Assembly: GCF_036850765.1 (NCBI RefSeq) | Contig: NC_089492.1 | Span: 182,668,106 to 182,732,105 of the forward strand | Reading direction: 5' to 3' | Length of the DNA stretch: 64,000 bases | Source: Saccopteryx bilineata | Lineage: Eukaryota; Chordata; Mammalia; Chiroptera; Emballonuridae | Shown: positions 32,880-45,251 of the stretch, one piece after another | Layout of the letters: every line of letters begins with the position of its first letter | Numbering within the stretch: position 1 is the stretch's first letter | Program-made: the position numbers and the translations under genes | Notes under the pieces: generated by a model | Databases searched by the model: none | What the model saw: only the letters and a program-made list of their open reading frames with translations | What the model was told of the DNA's origin: nothing

Positions 32880-33534
32880 GAGAGGACTGATCCTTTAAGA
32901 TTGTAATAACACAATCAAGCCTCCATAATCTAAATAGTGTAATACCAACACCTAAAAGACAAAATGACTAATAGAACAAAATAGAAAATCTAGAAATAGG
33001 CTCAAATACTTACAGAAATCTAGATTCTGATAAAGGATATATCCCAGAATCACTGGGGCTAACTGATACTGGGATAACTGGATCATCATTTCTAAAATAT
33101 AAAATTAGATCTATCTTGCACCACACACAGTAGTTAAGAGATGAATCAGAGATGTAGATGAAAAATGAAACTGCACAAAAGCTGGAAGAAAACATAAATA
33201 AATTTCACACATCCTGACTGGGAAAAGATTTTTTCGTGTGACTGAAAACCCAGATGCTACAAAAGAGAGCTTAGTATATTTGACACCTCTCCCAAAATAA
33301 AGTTTTCCAAAAAGCTTTAGCACATCAAAACATAAAAGAAGACAAAGAAAAAATATATGCAACATAGATAATAAAGAATCAGTATCTGATATTTTTCAAT
33401 TTCTAAAAAATATAGAAGACCTACATTCAATAGAAAAGTAGACAAAAACAGAAACATAATTTTTTGAAAGAGGTATAAAATTGGTTCTTAAACATATGAA
33501 AATATGACAAATTTTACTTGTAATAAAAAATGAA
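32880..33534 (+). mobile_element. Old L1M fragment, left half of a disrupted copy
   Basis: Sense-strand text of the ORF2 3' region of an ancient L1: CTGATAAAGGATATATCCC, GAAACTGCACAAAAGCTGGAAG, AATTGGTTCTTAAACATATG. It stops where the SINE begins and resumes at 40306. Confidence 0.7.
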
Positions 33535-33939
33535 GCCCTGGCCGGTTGGCTCAGTGGTAGAGCATTGGCCTGGCGTGTAGAAGTCCCGGGTTCGATTCCC
33601 AGCCAGGGCACACAGGAGAAGCGCCCATTTGCTTCTCCACCCCTTCCCCTCTCCTTCCTCTCTGTCTCTCTCTTCCCCTCCCGCAGCCAAGGCTCCATTG
33701 GAGCTAAGATGGCCCGGGCGCTGGGGATGGCTCCTTGGCCTCTGCCCCAGACGCTAGAGTGGCTCTGGTCGCGGCAGAGCAACGCCCCAGAGGGGCAGAG
33801 CATCGCCCCCTGGTGGGCAGAGCGTCGCCCCCTGGTGGGCGTGCCGGGTGGATCCCGGTCGGGCACATGCGGGAGTCTGACTGTCTATCCTGGTTGCTAG
33901 CTTCAGAAAAATACAAAAAAAAAGAAAAAAAGAAAATTA
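33535..33939 (+). mobile_element. tRNA-derived bat SINE, long A-type
   Basis: Full-length head (GCCCTGGCCGGTTGGCTCAG; A box and B box intact) with a duplicated GGCAGAGC.TCGCCCCCTGGTG block (33796 and 33820) and a CTTCAGAAAAATAC tail. Its A-rich tail directly abuts the 3' end of a minus-strand L1. Confidence 0.9.
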
Positions 33940-34246
33940 AATCCACATTGAAGGATATATTTTTATAATTTATTAAATTTAATGCAGTGACATTGATAAA
34001 TCAGGGTACATATGTTGAGAGAAAACATCTCCAGACTACCTTGACACTTGATTGTGCTGCATACCCCTCCCCCAAAGTCAAATCCTCTTCTGTCACCCTC
34101 CATCTGGCCCTCCCGCGCCCCTCCCCTCCCCCAACCCCTCTTTCCTTCCTCGCCCTATCCCCCCTCCCCCCACTCTCACCCATGTTGCCATCACATTCTT
34201 GTTCATGTCTCTGAGTCTCATTTTTATGTCCCTTCTATGTATGGAT

Positions 34247-37200
34247 TCATATAGTTCTTAGTTTTTTTTCTGATTTACTTATTTCATTCCGTATAATGTT
34301 ATCAAGGTCCATCCATGTTGTTGTAAATGATCCGATGTCATCATTTCTTATGGCTGAGTAGTATTCCATAGTATATATGTACCAAAGCTTTTTAATCCAC
34401 TCATCCTCTGACGGACACTTGGGCTGTTTCCAGATGTTTGCTATTGTGAACAATGCTGCCATAAACATGGGGGTGCATTTCTCCTTTTGGAGCCGTTTTA
34501 TGGTGTCCTTGGGGTATATTATTAAAAGTGGGATAGCTCGGTCAAAAGGCAGTTCGATTGTCAGTTTTTTGAGGAATCTCCATACTGTTTTCCACAGTGG
34601 CTGCACCAGTCTGCATTCCCACCAGCAGTGCAGGAGGGTTCCCTTTTCTCCACATCCTCGCCAGCACTTATTCTGTGTTGTTTTGTTGATGAGTGCCATT
34701 CTGACGGGTGTGAGGTGATATCTCATTGTGGTTTTAATTTGCATTTCTCTAATGATTAGTGATGTTGAGCATTTTTTCATATGCCTATTGGCCATCTGTA
34801 TGTCCTCTTTGGAGAAGTGTCTATTCATTTCTTTTGCCTATTTTTGGATTGGATTGTTTGTCTTCCTGGTGTTGAGATTTACAAGTTCTTTATAAATTTT
34901 GGTTATTAACCCTTTATCAGACATATTGTCAAATATGTTCTCCCATTGTGTAGTTTGTCTTTTTATTGTGTTCTTGTTGTCTTTAGCTGTGCAAGAGCTT
35001 CTTAATTTGATATAGTTCCATTTGTTTATCCTGTCTTTTATTTCACTTCCCCGTGGAGATAAATCAGCAAATATATTGCTCCGAGAGATGTCCGAGAGCT
35101 TACTGCCTATGTTTTCTTCTAAGATGCTTATGGTTTCACGGCCTACATTTAAGTCTTTTATTCATTTTGAGTTTATTTTTGTGAGTGGTGTAAGCTGGTG
35201 ATCTAGTTTCATTTTTTTGCAGGTAGCTGTCCAATTTTCCCAACACCATTTGTTAAAGAGGCTGTCTTTACTCCATTGTATTTCCTTACCTCCTTTGTCA
35301 AATATCAGTTGTCCATAGAACTGTGGGTTTATTTCTGGGTTCTCTGTTCTATTGCATTGAGCTATATGCCTGTTCATATGCGAGTACCAGGCTGTTTTGA
35401 GTACAATGGCCTTGTAGTATAATTTGATATCAGGAAGTGTGATACCTCCCACTTTATTATTCTTTTTTAAGATTGCTGAGGCTATTCGTGTTCTCTTTTG
35501 GTTCCATATAAATTTTTGGAATATGTGGTCTATATCTTTGAAGTATGTCATTGGTATTTTAATTGGTATTGCATTGAATTTATAGATTGCTTTGGGTAAT
35601 ATAGACATTTTAATGATGTTTATTCTTCCTAACCATGAGCACAGTATATGTTTCCACTTGTTTGTATCTTCCTTGATTTCTTTTATCAATGTTTTATAAT
35701 TTTCCAAGAACAAGTCTTTAGTCTCCTTGGTTAAGTTTACTCCTAGGTACTTTATTTTTTTGGTTGTAATTGTGAAGGGGATTGTTTCCTTAATTTCTCT
35801 TTCTGACTGTTCATTGTTGGTGTATAAAAATGCCTCTGATTTCTGAGTATTGATTTTATATCCTGCCACTTTGCTGAATTCATTTATCAGGTCCAGTAGT
35901 TTTTTGACTGAGACTTTAGGGTTTTCTATATACAATATCATATCATCTGCAAATAATGATAGTTTTACTTCTTCTTTTTCAACTTGAATGCCTTTTATTT
36001 CTTCTTCTTGTCTGATTGCTGTGGCTAGGACTTCCAGGACCATGTTAAATAAGAGTGGTGAAAGGGGGCACCCCTGCCTTGTTCCTGATCTTAAGGGGAT
36101 TGCTTTTAATTTTTGCCCATTGAGTATGATGTTGGCTGTGGATTTCTCATAGATGGCTTTTATCATGTTGAGGTATGTTCCCTGTATTCCCACTTTGCTG
36201 AGAGTTTTGATCATGAATGGGTGCTGGATTTTATCAAATGCTTTTTCTGCATCTATTGAAATTATCATGTGGTTTTTGTTCTTTTTTTTGTTTATGTGAT
36301 GAATCACATTGATTGATTTACAAATATTGTACCAGCCTTGCCTCCTCAGAATAAATCCCACTTGATCATGGTGTATGATTTTTTCCATATATTGTTGGAT
36401 TTAGTTTGCTAATATTTTGTTGAAGATTTTAGCATCTATATTCATCAGAGATATTGGCCTATAATTTTCTTTCTTTGTGTTGTCTTTGCCTGGTTTTGGA
36501 ATCAGAATTATGCTCGCCTCATAAATGGAGCTTGGAAGTCTTCCTTCCTCTTGAATTTTTTGAAATAGTTTGAGAAGGATAGGAGTTAGTTCTTCTTTGA
36601 ATATTTGGTAGAATTCCGTTGTGAAGCCATCGGGCCCCGGACTTTTTTTTGTTGGGAGTTTTTTGATAACTGTTTCTATATCATTTGTTGTAATTGGTCT
36701 GTTTAGGTTTTCTGATTCTTCCAGATTGATTTTTGGAAGATTGTATGTTTCAAGGAATTTGTCCATTTCATCTAGGTTGTCTAGTTTTTTGGCATACAGT
36801 TCTTCATAGTATTTTCTTACAATATTTTGTATTTCTGTTGTGTCTGTTGTTATTTCTCCTCTCTCATTTCTAATTTTATTTATTTGAGTCCTCTCTCTCT
36901 TTTTCTTGGTTGAGTCTAGTTAATGGTTCATCAATCTTGTTTACCTTTTCAAAGAACCAGCTCCTAGTTTCATTGATCCTCTGTATTGTTTCTTTAGCCT
37001 CTATGTCATTTATTTCTGCTCTGACCTTTATTATTTTCTTCCTTCTACTACATTTGGGCTTTACTTGCTGTTCTTTTTCTAATTCTTTTAGATGCAGGGT
37101 TAAGTTGTTTATTTGAGCTTTTTCTAGCTTCTGAAAGTGTGCCTGTAGTGCTATGAACTTCCCTCTCAGCACTGCTTTCACTGTGTCCCATAAATTTTGA

Positions 37201-38454
37201 GTTGTTGTATGCTCATTGTCATTCGTTTCTAGGAATTTTTTTATTTCTTCTTTGATCTCATTCTTAATCCATTCATTATTTAACAACCTACTATTTAGTT
37301 TCCATGTGTTTGAGAATTTTTTTTTTTCATTTTTCTGAAGCTGGAAACGGGGAGAGACAGTCAGACAGACTCCCGCATGCGCCCAACCGGGATCCACCTG
37401 GCATGCCCACCATGGGGCGACGCTCTGCCCACCAGGGGGCGATGCTCTGCCCATCCTGGGTGTCGCCATATTGCGACCAGAGCCACTCTAGCGCCTGAGG
37501 AAGAGGCCACAGAGCCATCCCCAGCGCCCGGGCCATCTTTGCTCCAATGGAGCCTTGGCTGCGGGAGGGGAAGAGAGAGACAGAGAGGAAAGCGTGGCGG
37601 AGGGGTGGAGAAGCAAATGGGCGCTTCTCCTGTGTGCCCTGGCTGGGAATCGAACCCGGGTCCTCCACACGCTAGGCCGACGCTCTACCGCTGAGCCAAC
37701 CGGCCAGGGCTATGTTTGAGAATTTTTGAGCTTTTCTGTTGTGGTTGATTTCTAGTTTCATGCCGTTGTGATCAGAGAAAGTGCTTGATATGATTTCAGT
37801 CTTCTTAAATTTGTTGAGAGCACTTTTGTGCCCTAACATGTGGTCTATCCTAGAGAATGTACCATGAGCACTTGAAAAGAATGTATATTCTGCTGCTTTA
37901 GGGTGAAAGGTTCTGAAGATATCTATTAAATCGAGTTGATCTAGTGTTTCCAATAAGTCTGCTGTTTCTTTGTTAATTTTCTTACTTGAGGATATATCTA
38001 GTGATGTTAGTGGCATATTGAAATCCCCTACTATTATAGTATTGCTGTTGATCTCACCCTTTAAATCCATCAAAGTCTGTTTTATATATTTGGGTGCTCC
38101 TATATTAGGTGTATAGATATTTATAATAGTTATATCTTACTGTTGGATCACTCCCTTTTTTATTATGCAGTGGCCTTCTTTATCTCTTACTATATCCTTT
38201 GTTTTAAAGTCCAATTTGTCTGATATAAGTATTGCTACCCCAACTTTTTTTTCATTTCCGATTACATGAAATGTTTTTTTCCATCCTTTTACCTTCAATC
38301 TATGTGTATCTTTTCTTCTAAGGTATGTCTCTTGTAGACAGCATATATATGGGTCCTGTTTTCTTATCCACGCAGCTAGCCTATGTCTTTTGGTTTGATC
38401 ATTTAATCCATTTACATTTAAGGTTATTATTGATATGTAGTTGTTTATTGTCAT
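34247..38454 (-). pseudogene. L1 ORF2 (young copy), inactivated
   Basis: Long open stretches remain. The endonuclease N-terminus 38454-38137 (ITLNVNGLNDQ, CLQETYL) ends at a single in-frame stop. 38073-37711 carries GDFNMPLT and RIDHMLGHKS. A SINE then interrupts at 37321-37710. 37320-36876 is a basic coiled linker; 36766-36401 has [15 protein letters not shown]; 36388-35162 (408 codons) has [25 protein letters not shown] and the catalytic FADD (residues 146-149 of that frame). 34828-34247 holds the C-terminal zinc-knuckle text [14 protein letters not shown]. The few stops and frame changes plus the SINE make it dead, but decay is much lighter than in the copy at 25.8 kb. Confidence 0.9.
37321..37710 (-). 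mobile_element. tRNA-derived bat SINE, long A-type, inside L1 ORF2
   Basis: Minus-strand full-length copy (head GCCCTGGCCGGTTGGCTCAG ending at 37710, CTTCAGAAAAATG tail). The target duplication TGTTTGAGAATTTT sits at 37307-37320 and 37713-37726. Confidence 0.93.
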
Positions 38455-38511
38455 TTTATTCTTTAAATTTGTATTCCTTTTTTGCTATATTCTTTTTCCA
38501 CTTTGATCTAT

Positions 38512-39402
38512 TTACAACAGGCCCCTTAACATTTCCTGCAGCATTGGTTTGGTTGTAATGAATTCCTTGAGTTGTTTTTTGTCTGGGAAGCTTTTTATTT
38601 CTCCTTCGATTTTAAACGATAGCCTTGCTGGATAAAGTAGTCTTGGTTGTAGGTTCTTGTTCTGCATTACTTTGAATATTTCTTGCCATTCCCTTCTGGC
38701 CTCAAGTGTTTCTGTTGAGAAGTCAGATGTCATCCTTATGGGGGCTCCTTTGTAGGTGATAACTTTTTTTTCTCTTGCATCTTTTAATATTTTCACTCTA
38801 TTGCTTAGCTTTGGTATTTTAATTATGATGTGTCTCGGTGTAGGTTTCTTTGAGTTTCTCTTTAATGGAGTCCTCTGTGCTTCTTGAACTTGTGAGAGTT
38901 TCTCTTGCATTAATTTAGGGAAGTTTTCAGCTATGATATGATTGAACAAAGTCTCTATCCCTTGTTCTTTTTCTTCTTCAGGAACCCCTATGATACGGAT
39001 GTTATTTCTCTTCATGTTGTCACAGAGCTCTCTAAGAGTTTCCTCTGACTTTTTGAGTCTCTTTTCTCTTTTCTTCTCTGCTTTCATGCCTTCATTCCAG
39101 TTGTCCTCTAACTCACTGATTCGATCCTCAGCTCTATCTATCCTGTTTTTAATTCCTTCCATTGTGGTCTTTATTTCTGATATTGTGTTTGTCATCTCCG
39201 ACTTATTCTTTTTTATACTTGCTATTTCTTTATTTAGGTGTTCATAGTGACCATCCATTGTTGTTCTAAGATCCCTAAGCATCCTTACAATCATTATTTT
39301 GAACTCCGCATCTGGAAGTTTGATTATTTTCATATCTCTCAGTTCATCTCCTGAAGGTGTCTCTTGTGGTTTCATTTGGATTGCACTTCTTTGTCTTCTC
39401 AT
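38512..39402 (-). CDS. L1 ORF1p, intact 296-residue frame
   Basis: An uninterrupted minus-strand frame for the L1 RNA chaperone, which trimerises and packages L1 RNA in cytoplasmic particles. Residues 45-130 form a heptad-rich coiled coil; 131-215 the RRM (NNIRIIGVPEEE, TPRHIIIKI); 216-290 the basic C-terminal domain (APIRMTSDFSTETL, ARREWQEIF, LLYPARLSF). The start is taken at 39402 (MRRQRSAIQMKPQE), the first Met of the frame. A 296-residue length is short compared with the roughly 340 of human ORF1p, mainly before the coiled coil. ORF2 follows after 57 nt in the usual L1 order. No stop or frameshift, so this insertion is recent; ORF2 is broken, so the copy is not autonomous. Whether it is expressed cannot be told. 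Confidence 0.85.
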   Translation of the reverse strand: MRRQRSAIQMKPQETPSGDELRDMKIIKLPDAEFKIMIVRMLRDLRTTMDGHYEHLNKEIASIKKNKSEMTNTISEIKTTMEGIKNRIDRAEDRISELEDNWNEGMKAEKKREKRLKKSEETLRELCDNMKRNNIRIIGVPEEEKEQGIETLFNHIIAENFPKLMQEKLSQVQEAQRTPLKRNSKKPTPRHIIIKIPKLSNRVKILKDAREKKVITYKGAPIRMTSDFSTETLEARREWQEIFKVMQNKNLQPRLLYPARLSFKIEGEIKSFPDKKQLKEFITTKPMLQEMLRGLL

Positions 39403-40305
39403 TATCTGTTTTGGGGTGTTTTATTTGTAGAGTTGGTTGAGTCTAGGCTTGGTGTTGTCTGCCTCCAGTTTTTAGTTGTGTTATTTCTAGGTCTTCTTGG
39501 GTTGGTATCAGCTGTTATCTGTAATCCACTTTTGGATTTGGGCTGCTTTGAAGTCTTGATTTGTTTGTTTTCTTAACAGGTGATAGTCTTGTTTACTGAT
39601 CTCAGCAGGGGGCTTCCTTTAAACTGTATCCAGGAATGCGATGGGTGTAGCCTGAAACTCTGAAGGCCTCTTTAGCCAGCTAATCTCACTGGGGGCAGGG
39701 TGTTTTCTCAGCTTCAGTAGGGAGAGGTGTATCTCAGATCTCCATGGAGACCTGAGTTACTGCCCCTCCTCCCCACTTCTTGTTTTCAGCTGTGTCTGGT
39801 TGCGCTGATTGGAGCTGGATAGATGTCCGGAGATCTCTGATCCGGAAGCAATTCAGCTCTGTTTTGTGAAAGGTTCTGTCCCTCCCCCAGCTATGGCCGC
39901 CTCCAGCATGGATGAGTCAGCTTTTTTAGTTCATTTCCTGCATTCCTTAGCCCCTCACAGTCTGTCCCTCTCCCTGTCCTTTCCACTTGGGAGATAAGCT
40001 GGTCTTTTCAACACATCTCGCTCCCTGGTCACCAGGCAAGTGGCTGTGAGCAGTAGTTTCTGCTCTTTTCCCTGTGTGAGATCCCCTCTGGGCTCTCAGC
40101 CTCACCCCCCCCCCTCTGTTCCTGTAAACAGGGAAGATTCAGGCCCTCCCTACCAGTTTTTTTGTGGCTTCTTCTTTGCTCCTTGGTTTTTGAGAGCTGT
40201 TCTTGCAGTTCAGAGTTGGTTTTTCATGCTGATTTTTCCTAAATTGATTTGTATTCCAGTTTGGTGGTGAGAGCTGGGTGTCTGTGCATCCACCTACTCT
40301 CTAGG

Positions 40306-41140
40306 AGGCATTCTTAAAAGAAATTATGTTAAGACATAGTTTTTATGTAAAATAGATGATTGCTAATGCAAACAAATGTTCACCTTCCCCCTGACACGCT
40401 CAATTTGCGTTCAGCCTTAAATTGTTTCGGATATTTTTTTACCCATCAGATTGGACAAAAAAGTTCAGAAGCCTAACAATACCCTCCATTGGTGAGGCTA
40501 AAAAAACAGGAATAGGATACATTGTTGATGGGACATAATCTGGGACCATCCGTATGGAGGGGAACTCAGAAACACCTAACAAAACTGCAAACGCATTTAT
40601 TTTTTTGCCTAACAATTCCACCCTTAAGAATTTATCTGAAATATATTCTTCTAACAATATAAAAATACAAATACCCAAAGCTATTCACTGCAGCAATACT
40701 TATATTAGCAATACCTATATGTCCAAGCATAGGAGACCAGTTGTGTAAAATGTGGTACACACACATAGCGAGGTACTGAGATATAAAATAATTCAGAGGA
40801 GGAGCTTTATGACATGATGTGGAATGACTTCCAGGGATGTCAAGTAGAAAGACAAAGTGCAGAAGAGCACAGATGGTCTGCCGTCTTTTGCGTAAAAATA
40901 AGATTAGAAAAAAATAAGATTTTCTTGTATTTTCTCTCTTTCTAAAAAGAAGCATAGGAAGATCAAACAGAAAAGTAATGTAGGTGCTTTCCTACAAGGA
41001 GGGTAGGGGAATGGAGTGAAGGAAACATGGCCTGGAATAATGCTTCTCTGAGCATACTTTTCTGTACAGCTTTGATTTTCAGTAGCAATTTCAATGTTCT
41101 ACATGTCAAGAAATAATATTAGTTCAATAATAAAGTATAA
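40306..41140 (+). mobile_element. Old L1M fragment, right half of the disrupted copy
   Basis: Continues the L1 interrupted at 33534: TACCCATCAGATTGGAC, CTAACAATTCCACCCTTAAG, CAAAGCTATTCACTGCAGCA, GTGTAAAATGTGGTACACAC, then the L1 3' UTR ending in ATAATAAAGTATAAC. Confidence 0.7.
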
Positions 41141-42486
41141 CACCCAATACCCCTTTTGCTTTTCTTTGGTTGATGTTGGAAGCACTCCTCTCATAATGCT
41201 CAGCATGGGTGTTTAGGCATTTGGGGGGATTATGTGTGACACAATTCTACATACTGCATTTCTCTGGCACTGGATTTGATCAGGGACCACCACACACCTT
41301 CAAGTGGAGATAGAAGATGTCCTGAAGCCATTGTGCATGGCCACCAAGGTTCCAGCTGCAGTGGAACGAGTCTCATGGGGAACACTGAGACCAAGCCTGA
41401 CAGAATTTTGGGGTCTAATAGAAACAGTGTTCATGAGAGTAGAAGGCAATGTCTGTTATACCACACATGAGCACATGTATTGAGAAAACTTAACAACTGG
41501 AAAATCATTGTGGTGGCAAGACCCATGGACTCGGAGCTGGAAAAAAGTAGGTTCAGATCCTGGCTCTTCCACTTGCTTGTGCGGATGTGTGGCCTTCTGC
41601 ATGTGCAAGGAAGGTTATAACACCCCAAGTAGTTAAACTTAACTTACACTAAGATGAGGCCACAATAAATCAGAGTCCTCCAACCAGTACCCACAGGCTG
41701 TTTACCTGGGCTTCATAGAGTTTTTTAAATAAGCCAACCAGAGTTGAAAAATTGGGGTATTTCAAATAACAATCCCAATTTTTGCCTTCTCTTGAAAATA
41801 AACAAAGAAGACTGAGGGAAATGGCCAAACTGCAACATATATGCCTCTTTTTGTCCAGGTTAATGTGCCTTCCAGTTCCCTATCACCCACACCCGCCTAG
41901 CACAGCTGAACCTGAAGGTGAGTTTTGGTGGCCACCCAGCACCTTACACTGTTATTTGTCCTTTAGCAAAGAACTGTGGCTACAGCCATGTGGGAAAGCA
42001 AAGGCTAGCAGAGAGGCTGTGTCATACCTCCCCCACTTCCTGAGCTACCTACCAGCATCACTCATGACAGGATCTGCTTGCTGCTGGGAGGCATCGGAGT
42101 TTACAGGCCCACTGTAACGCAAATTGTTAGATAAAGCTCATGGATTAGATAAAGGAAAAGAATTAGGACTCAGGTTCAAATTCTGTTGGTTGAGATACTA
42201 AACCTAGGGTATCCACCCAGCTAGAGATAAACAAGTGATTGTTTGGCAGGTGGGCTGGTGGTTAGCATGGTGGGGGGTGGCGGGGGATGGACACGGTCAA
42301 TGCGAGAGCAGGATCAAGGACAGAAGGAAACAAGTTCAGAGCTAAGAAACCCAGCCTCTGGATACCTGACAGATGCCTAGTAACGCTGATGTCCTAAATC
42401 CAGGTCAGGGCCTGGTTTCCTGGTAGTGTGAGCAGGCATAGCTACTGAGGGACAGGAAACCAGACAGAACTTTTAAAGGCTGGGTG
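41141..42486. other. Intergenic; MIR remnant at about 41510-41605
   Basis: GGCAAGACCCATGGACTCGG, GTTCAGATCCTGGCTCTTCC and ACTTGCTTGTGCGGATGTGTGG follow sense MIR. The rest is unique-looking. The 111-codon frame at 41782 has no recognisable domain. Confidence 0.5.
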
Positions 42487-45251
42487 AGACTACTTCCAGC
42501 CAAGATAATGGCATAGTTAAATATGGTACGTGCATCCTTCCACAACCACATCAAAATTACAACTAAACTACAGAACAACCAATATTCAGAACCACTTAAA
42601 ATCTGGATGAATGGAAGTCCTACAACTAGGGATTTAAAGAAGAAGCCACACTGAGACTGCTAAGAGAAGTGGAGACACGGAATGAGCCGGTCCCACAACC
42701 ACGTGTGACAGATAAAAATTGGGAAGGATATCTCCACTGTGGGGGTCCTCCTGCAGAGTGAGGGGTCCTAGCCCCACACTAGACCCCCAAGCCCAGGTTC
42801 CAGTGCCAAGTAGAGAAGTCCCCATAATTTCTGCTTATAAAACCAGTGGGGATTGTGACTGAGAGAGACAGAGGGCTGCTGGAGTCCCAGGAGCTCCTCT
42901 TAAAGGGCCTGTGCATGGACTTACTGGAACTCACTCCCTCTGAGCTCTAGTGCTGGGGAAGCAGCCTAAAAGGAACTAGGGACATATATATGTCTAAGAG
43001 CTTAATTATCAGACATCAGGGCGAAAGGTTAGGGGCAGTTTTCTGCCAAATTGCTGGCAGAGGCCATTGTTCCTTTCTGAAACCTCCCCCTCCACCCCCA
43101 CTCCCACCCCCCACCCTCACACCCACACACACAGCTAGCAGGTGGGCATCATATCTGTGTCTCCATCAACCTGGCTCACACTGTTCACTGTTCACCCCAC
43201 CCTGGTGATTCTCTGGGACCTCTACCCCACCAAACATGCTGGCCCACCCAAGCTATTTCAAGTAGCTTTTCCATACAAATAGCCTCTCATGCCTCAAACT
43301 TCAGTCTTTCCTAAAATCTCTCAAATAAGCTGTCTCTGGCTTCAGCATGCCCTGCCCCTCTCACTAAGTAGCCCCAGGTCCCACACTAGGAGCAGCTGAC
43401 CTTGGTTCTCAGCCTGGCCTCTCCTGGGCATCTCCAAGCCCAGCATAAGTAGCAGCCATCTTCAGATTGCTTTGTAGCTCAAACCAGGTGGCCCCAGACA
43501 GAACACAGGCAGCAGCTGATCTTGTTATACTCCCTGGCATGCCTCAGAGCCAACACACCCAGTAAAGAGCTTCAGTCCACATCAAAACACCACCCAACTA
43601 CCTCCACAGGTGATACATTCAAGAGGCAGGCTTGGAGAGAGCTACAGCCCTGTTGAAGTAAGTCCTGCTCTGTGGGTTGGGAACCTGCACAGCTGATCCT
43701 CCACAGTGGTCAGTGGTCACAGCCAATCTTTGCAGCTGATTAGCCTGGGGGTAAATCCCTCCCATTGACATGCCAACAGCAATGAAGGCTCTATTACAAT
43801 AGGAAGGTGTACACAGCCCACGTGGGAGTGGGGGTGGTAACACATGGAGTGCTCAATTTGAATGATCAGGGAGGCTGTGCCACTGTACCTTATAGAACAC
43901 CTACTACATAAGACCTTTCTACCAAACCTGGGAGACATAGCAGCAGCTCTACCTAAAACATAGAAACAAACACAAGGAGGCTGCCAAAATGAGGAGACAA
44001 AGAAACATGTCCCAAATGAAAAAACAGAACAGAACTCCAGAAAAGGAACTAAACAAAATAAAGACAAATCAATCTACTAGATGCAGAGTTCAAAACACTG
44101 GTTATAAGAATGCTTAATGACTTAGTGAGAACTTCAATGGCCTAAAAATAAACATGGAAATCATAACAAAGAAACACTCAGAAATGAAGGATACACTAAA
44201 TGAAAAATAATTTCTAGGAAATCAACAGTACAGTAATAAAGCCAAGAATAAAATGAACAATTTGAAATATAAAAAAACAAAAAACACCCAATCAAAACAA
44301 CAACAACAAAAAGAATTGGAAAAAAATAAAAATTGTATAAAGAGGTTCTGGCACAACTTCAAATTTACCAACATTTGCATCATGGGGTGCCAGAAGGAGA
44401 AGAGAGAGAGCAAGAGATTGAAAACATATTTGAAAAAAATATGTCAGAAAACTCTAACCTGGTGAAAAAAATAGACATACAAGTCCAGGAAGCACAGAGT
44501 CCCAAACAAGATGAACCCAAAGAGGTCCAAAACCAAGACAAATAATTAAAATGCAAAAACTTAAACACAAAGAGTGAATCTTAAAAGTAGCAGGAGAAAA
44601 AACAGTTACTTACCTAAAGGGAGCTCCCATAAGACTGTCAGCTGATTTCTCAATGGAAACTTTGCAGGTCAGAAGGGAGTGGCAAATGTTCAAAGTGATG
44701 TCCAAGGATCTACACCAAGATTACTCTACCCGGAAAAGCTATTATTTAGAACTGAAGGACATACAAAGAGCTTCCTAGATAAGAAAAAGCCGAGAGTTCA
44801 TCACAATCAAACAAGTATTACATGAAATGTTAAAGGGTCTTCTTGAAGAAGTAGAAGAAGAAGGAGAAGGAGAGAAGAAAGATAAAAAATATGAAAAATA
44901 AAATGGCACTAAATACATATCTTTAAAGAATTGAATCTAAAAAACAAAATAAACAAGCAGAGAAGAAACAAACTCATAAACACAGGGAACATGTTGAAAG
45001 TTGCCAGATCGAGAGGGTTGGGGGAATAGGTGATAAAGGAAAGGGATTAAGTGCAAATTGTTTGTTACAAAGAGTCATGGGGATGTAAAGTACAGCATAG
45101 GGAATAGGGTCAATAATATTCTAACAACTATGTATGGTGTCAGATGGGTAAAATATATAATGTCTAGTAAGTTATAAAATGTCTAATCACTGGTATGTTC
45201 ACCTGAAGCTAATATAATATTGTATGTCAACTATAATTGAAAACTAAGTGA
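42487..45251 (+). mobile_element. HAL1-like (ORF1-only) ancient LINE
   Basis: A long 5' UTR-like region (42487 to about 44080; CCAGCCAAGATAATGGCATAG start, GC-rich middle) is followed by decayed ORF1 text (about 44080-44880; the RRM frame GVPEGEEREQEIENIFEKN at 44390, GAGCTCCCATAAGACTGTC and ACTCTACCCGGAAAAGC from the C-terminal domain). It then goes directly into a 3' UTR (AACTATGTATGGTGTCAGAT, CACCTGAAGCTAATATAATA, TTGTATGTCAACTATAATTG) without any ORF2. That arrangement is the hallmark of HAL1 (half-L1) elements. Very old and inactive. Confidence 0.7.

Larger units (their letters stand above)
33957..40305 (-). mobile_element. Young L1 with intact ORF1, broken ORF2
   Basis: A full-length-type L1 on the minus strand: about 900-bp 5' UTR (39403-40305), ORF1 (39402-38512), a 57-nt spacer, ORF2 (from 38454), and a 3' UTR with a C-rich (plus strand) tract at 34080-34190. 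The L1 body itself is about 6.0 kb; a SINE adds 390 bp. The flanks AAAAGAAAATTA (about 33928-33939) and AAAAGAAATTA (about 40315-40325) may be its target duplication, which would put the insertion in the tail of the SINE next door. Its 5' UTR looks unrelated to the monomer-type leader at 59475. Confidence 0.9.

Noticed and set aside
33565..33968. Proline- and arginine-rich frames (77-156 codons) at 33.4-33.9, 37.3-37.7, 46.3-46.9, 51.4-51.9 and 55.3-55.7 kb
   Set aside because: All are different frames of the same A-type SINE; similarity among them is repeat identity, not a gene family.
34001..34261. Pro/Ser-rich frames near 34.0-34.3 kb
   Set aside because: They translate the C-rich strand of the L1 3' UTR purine tract.
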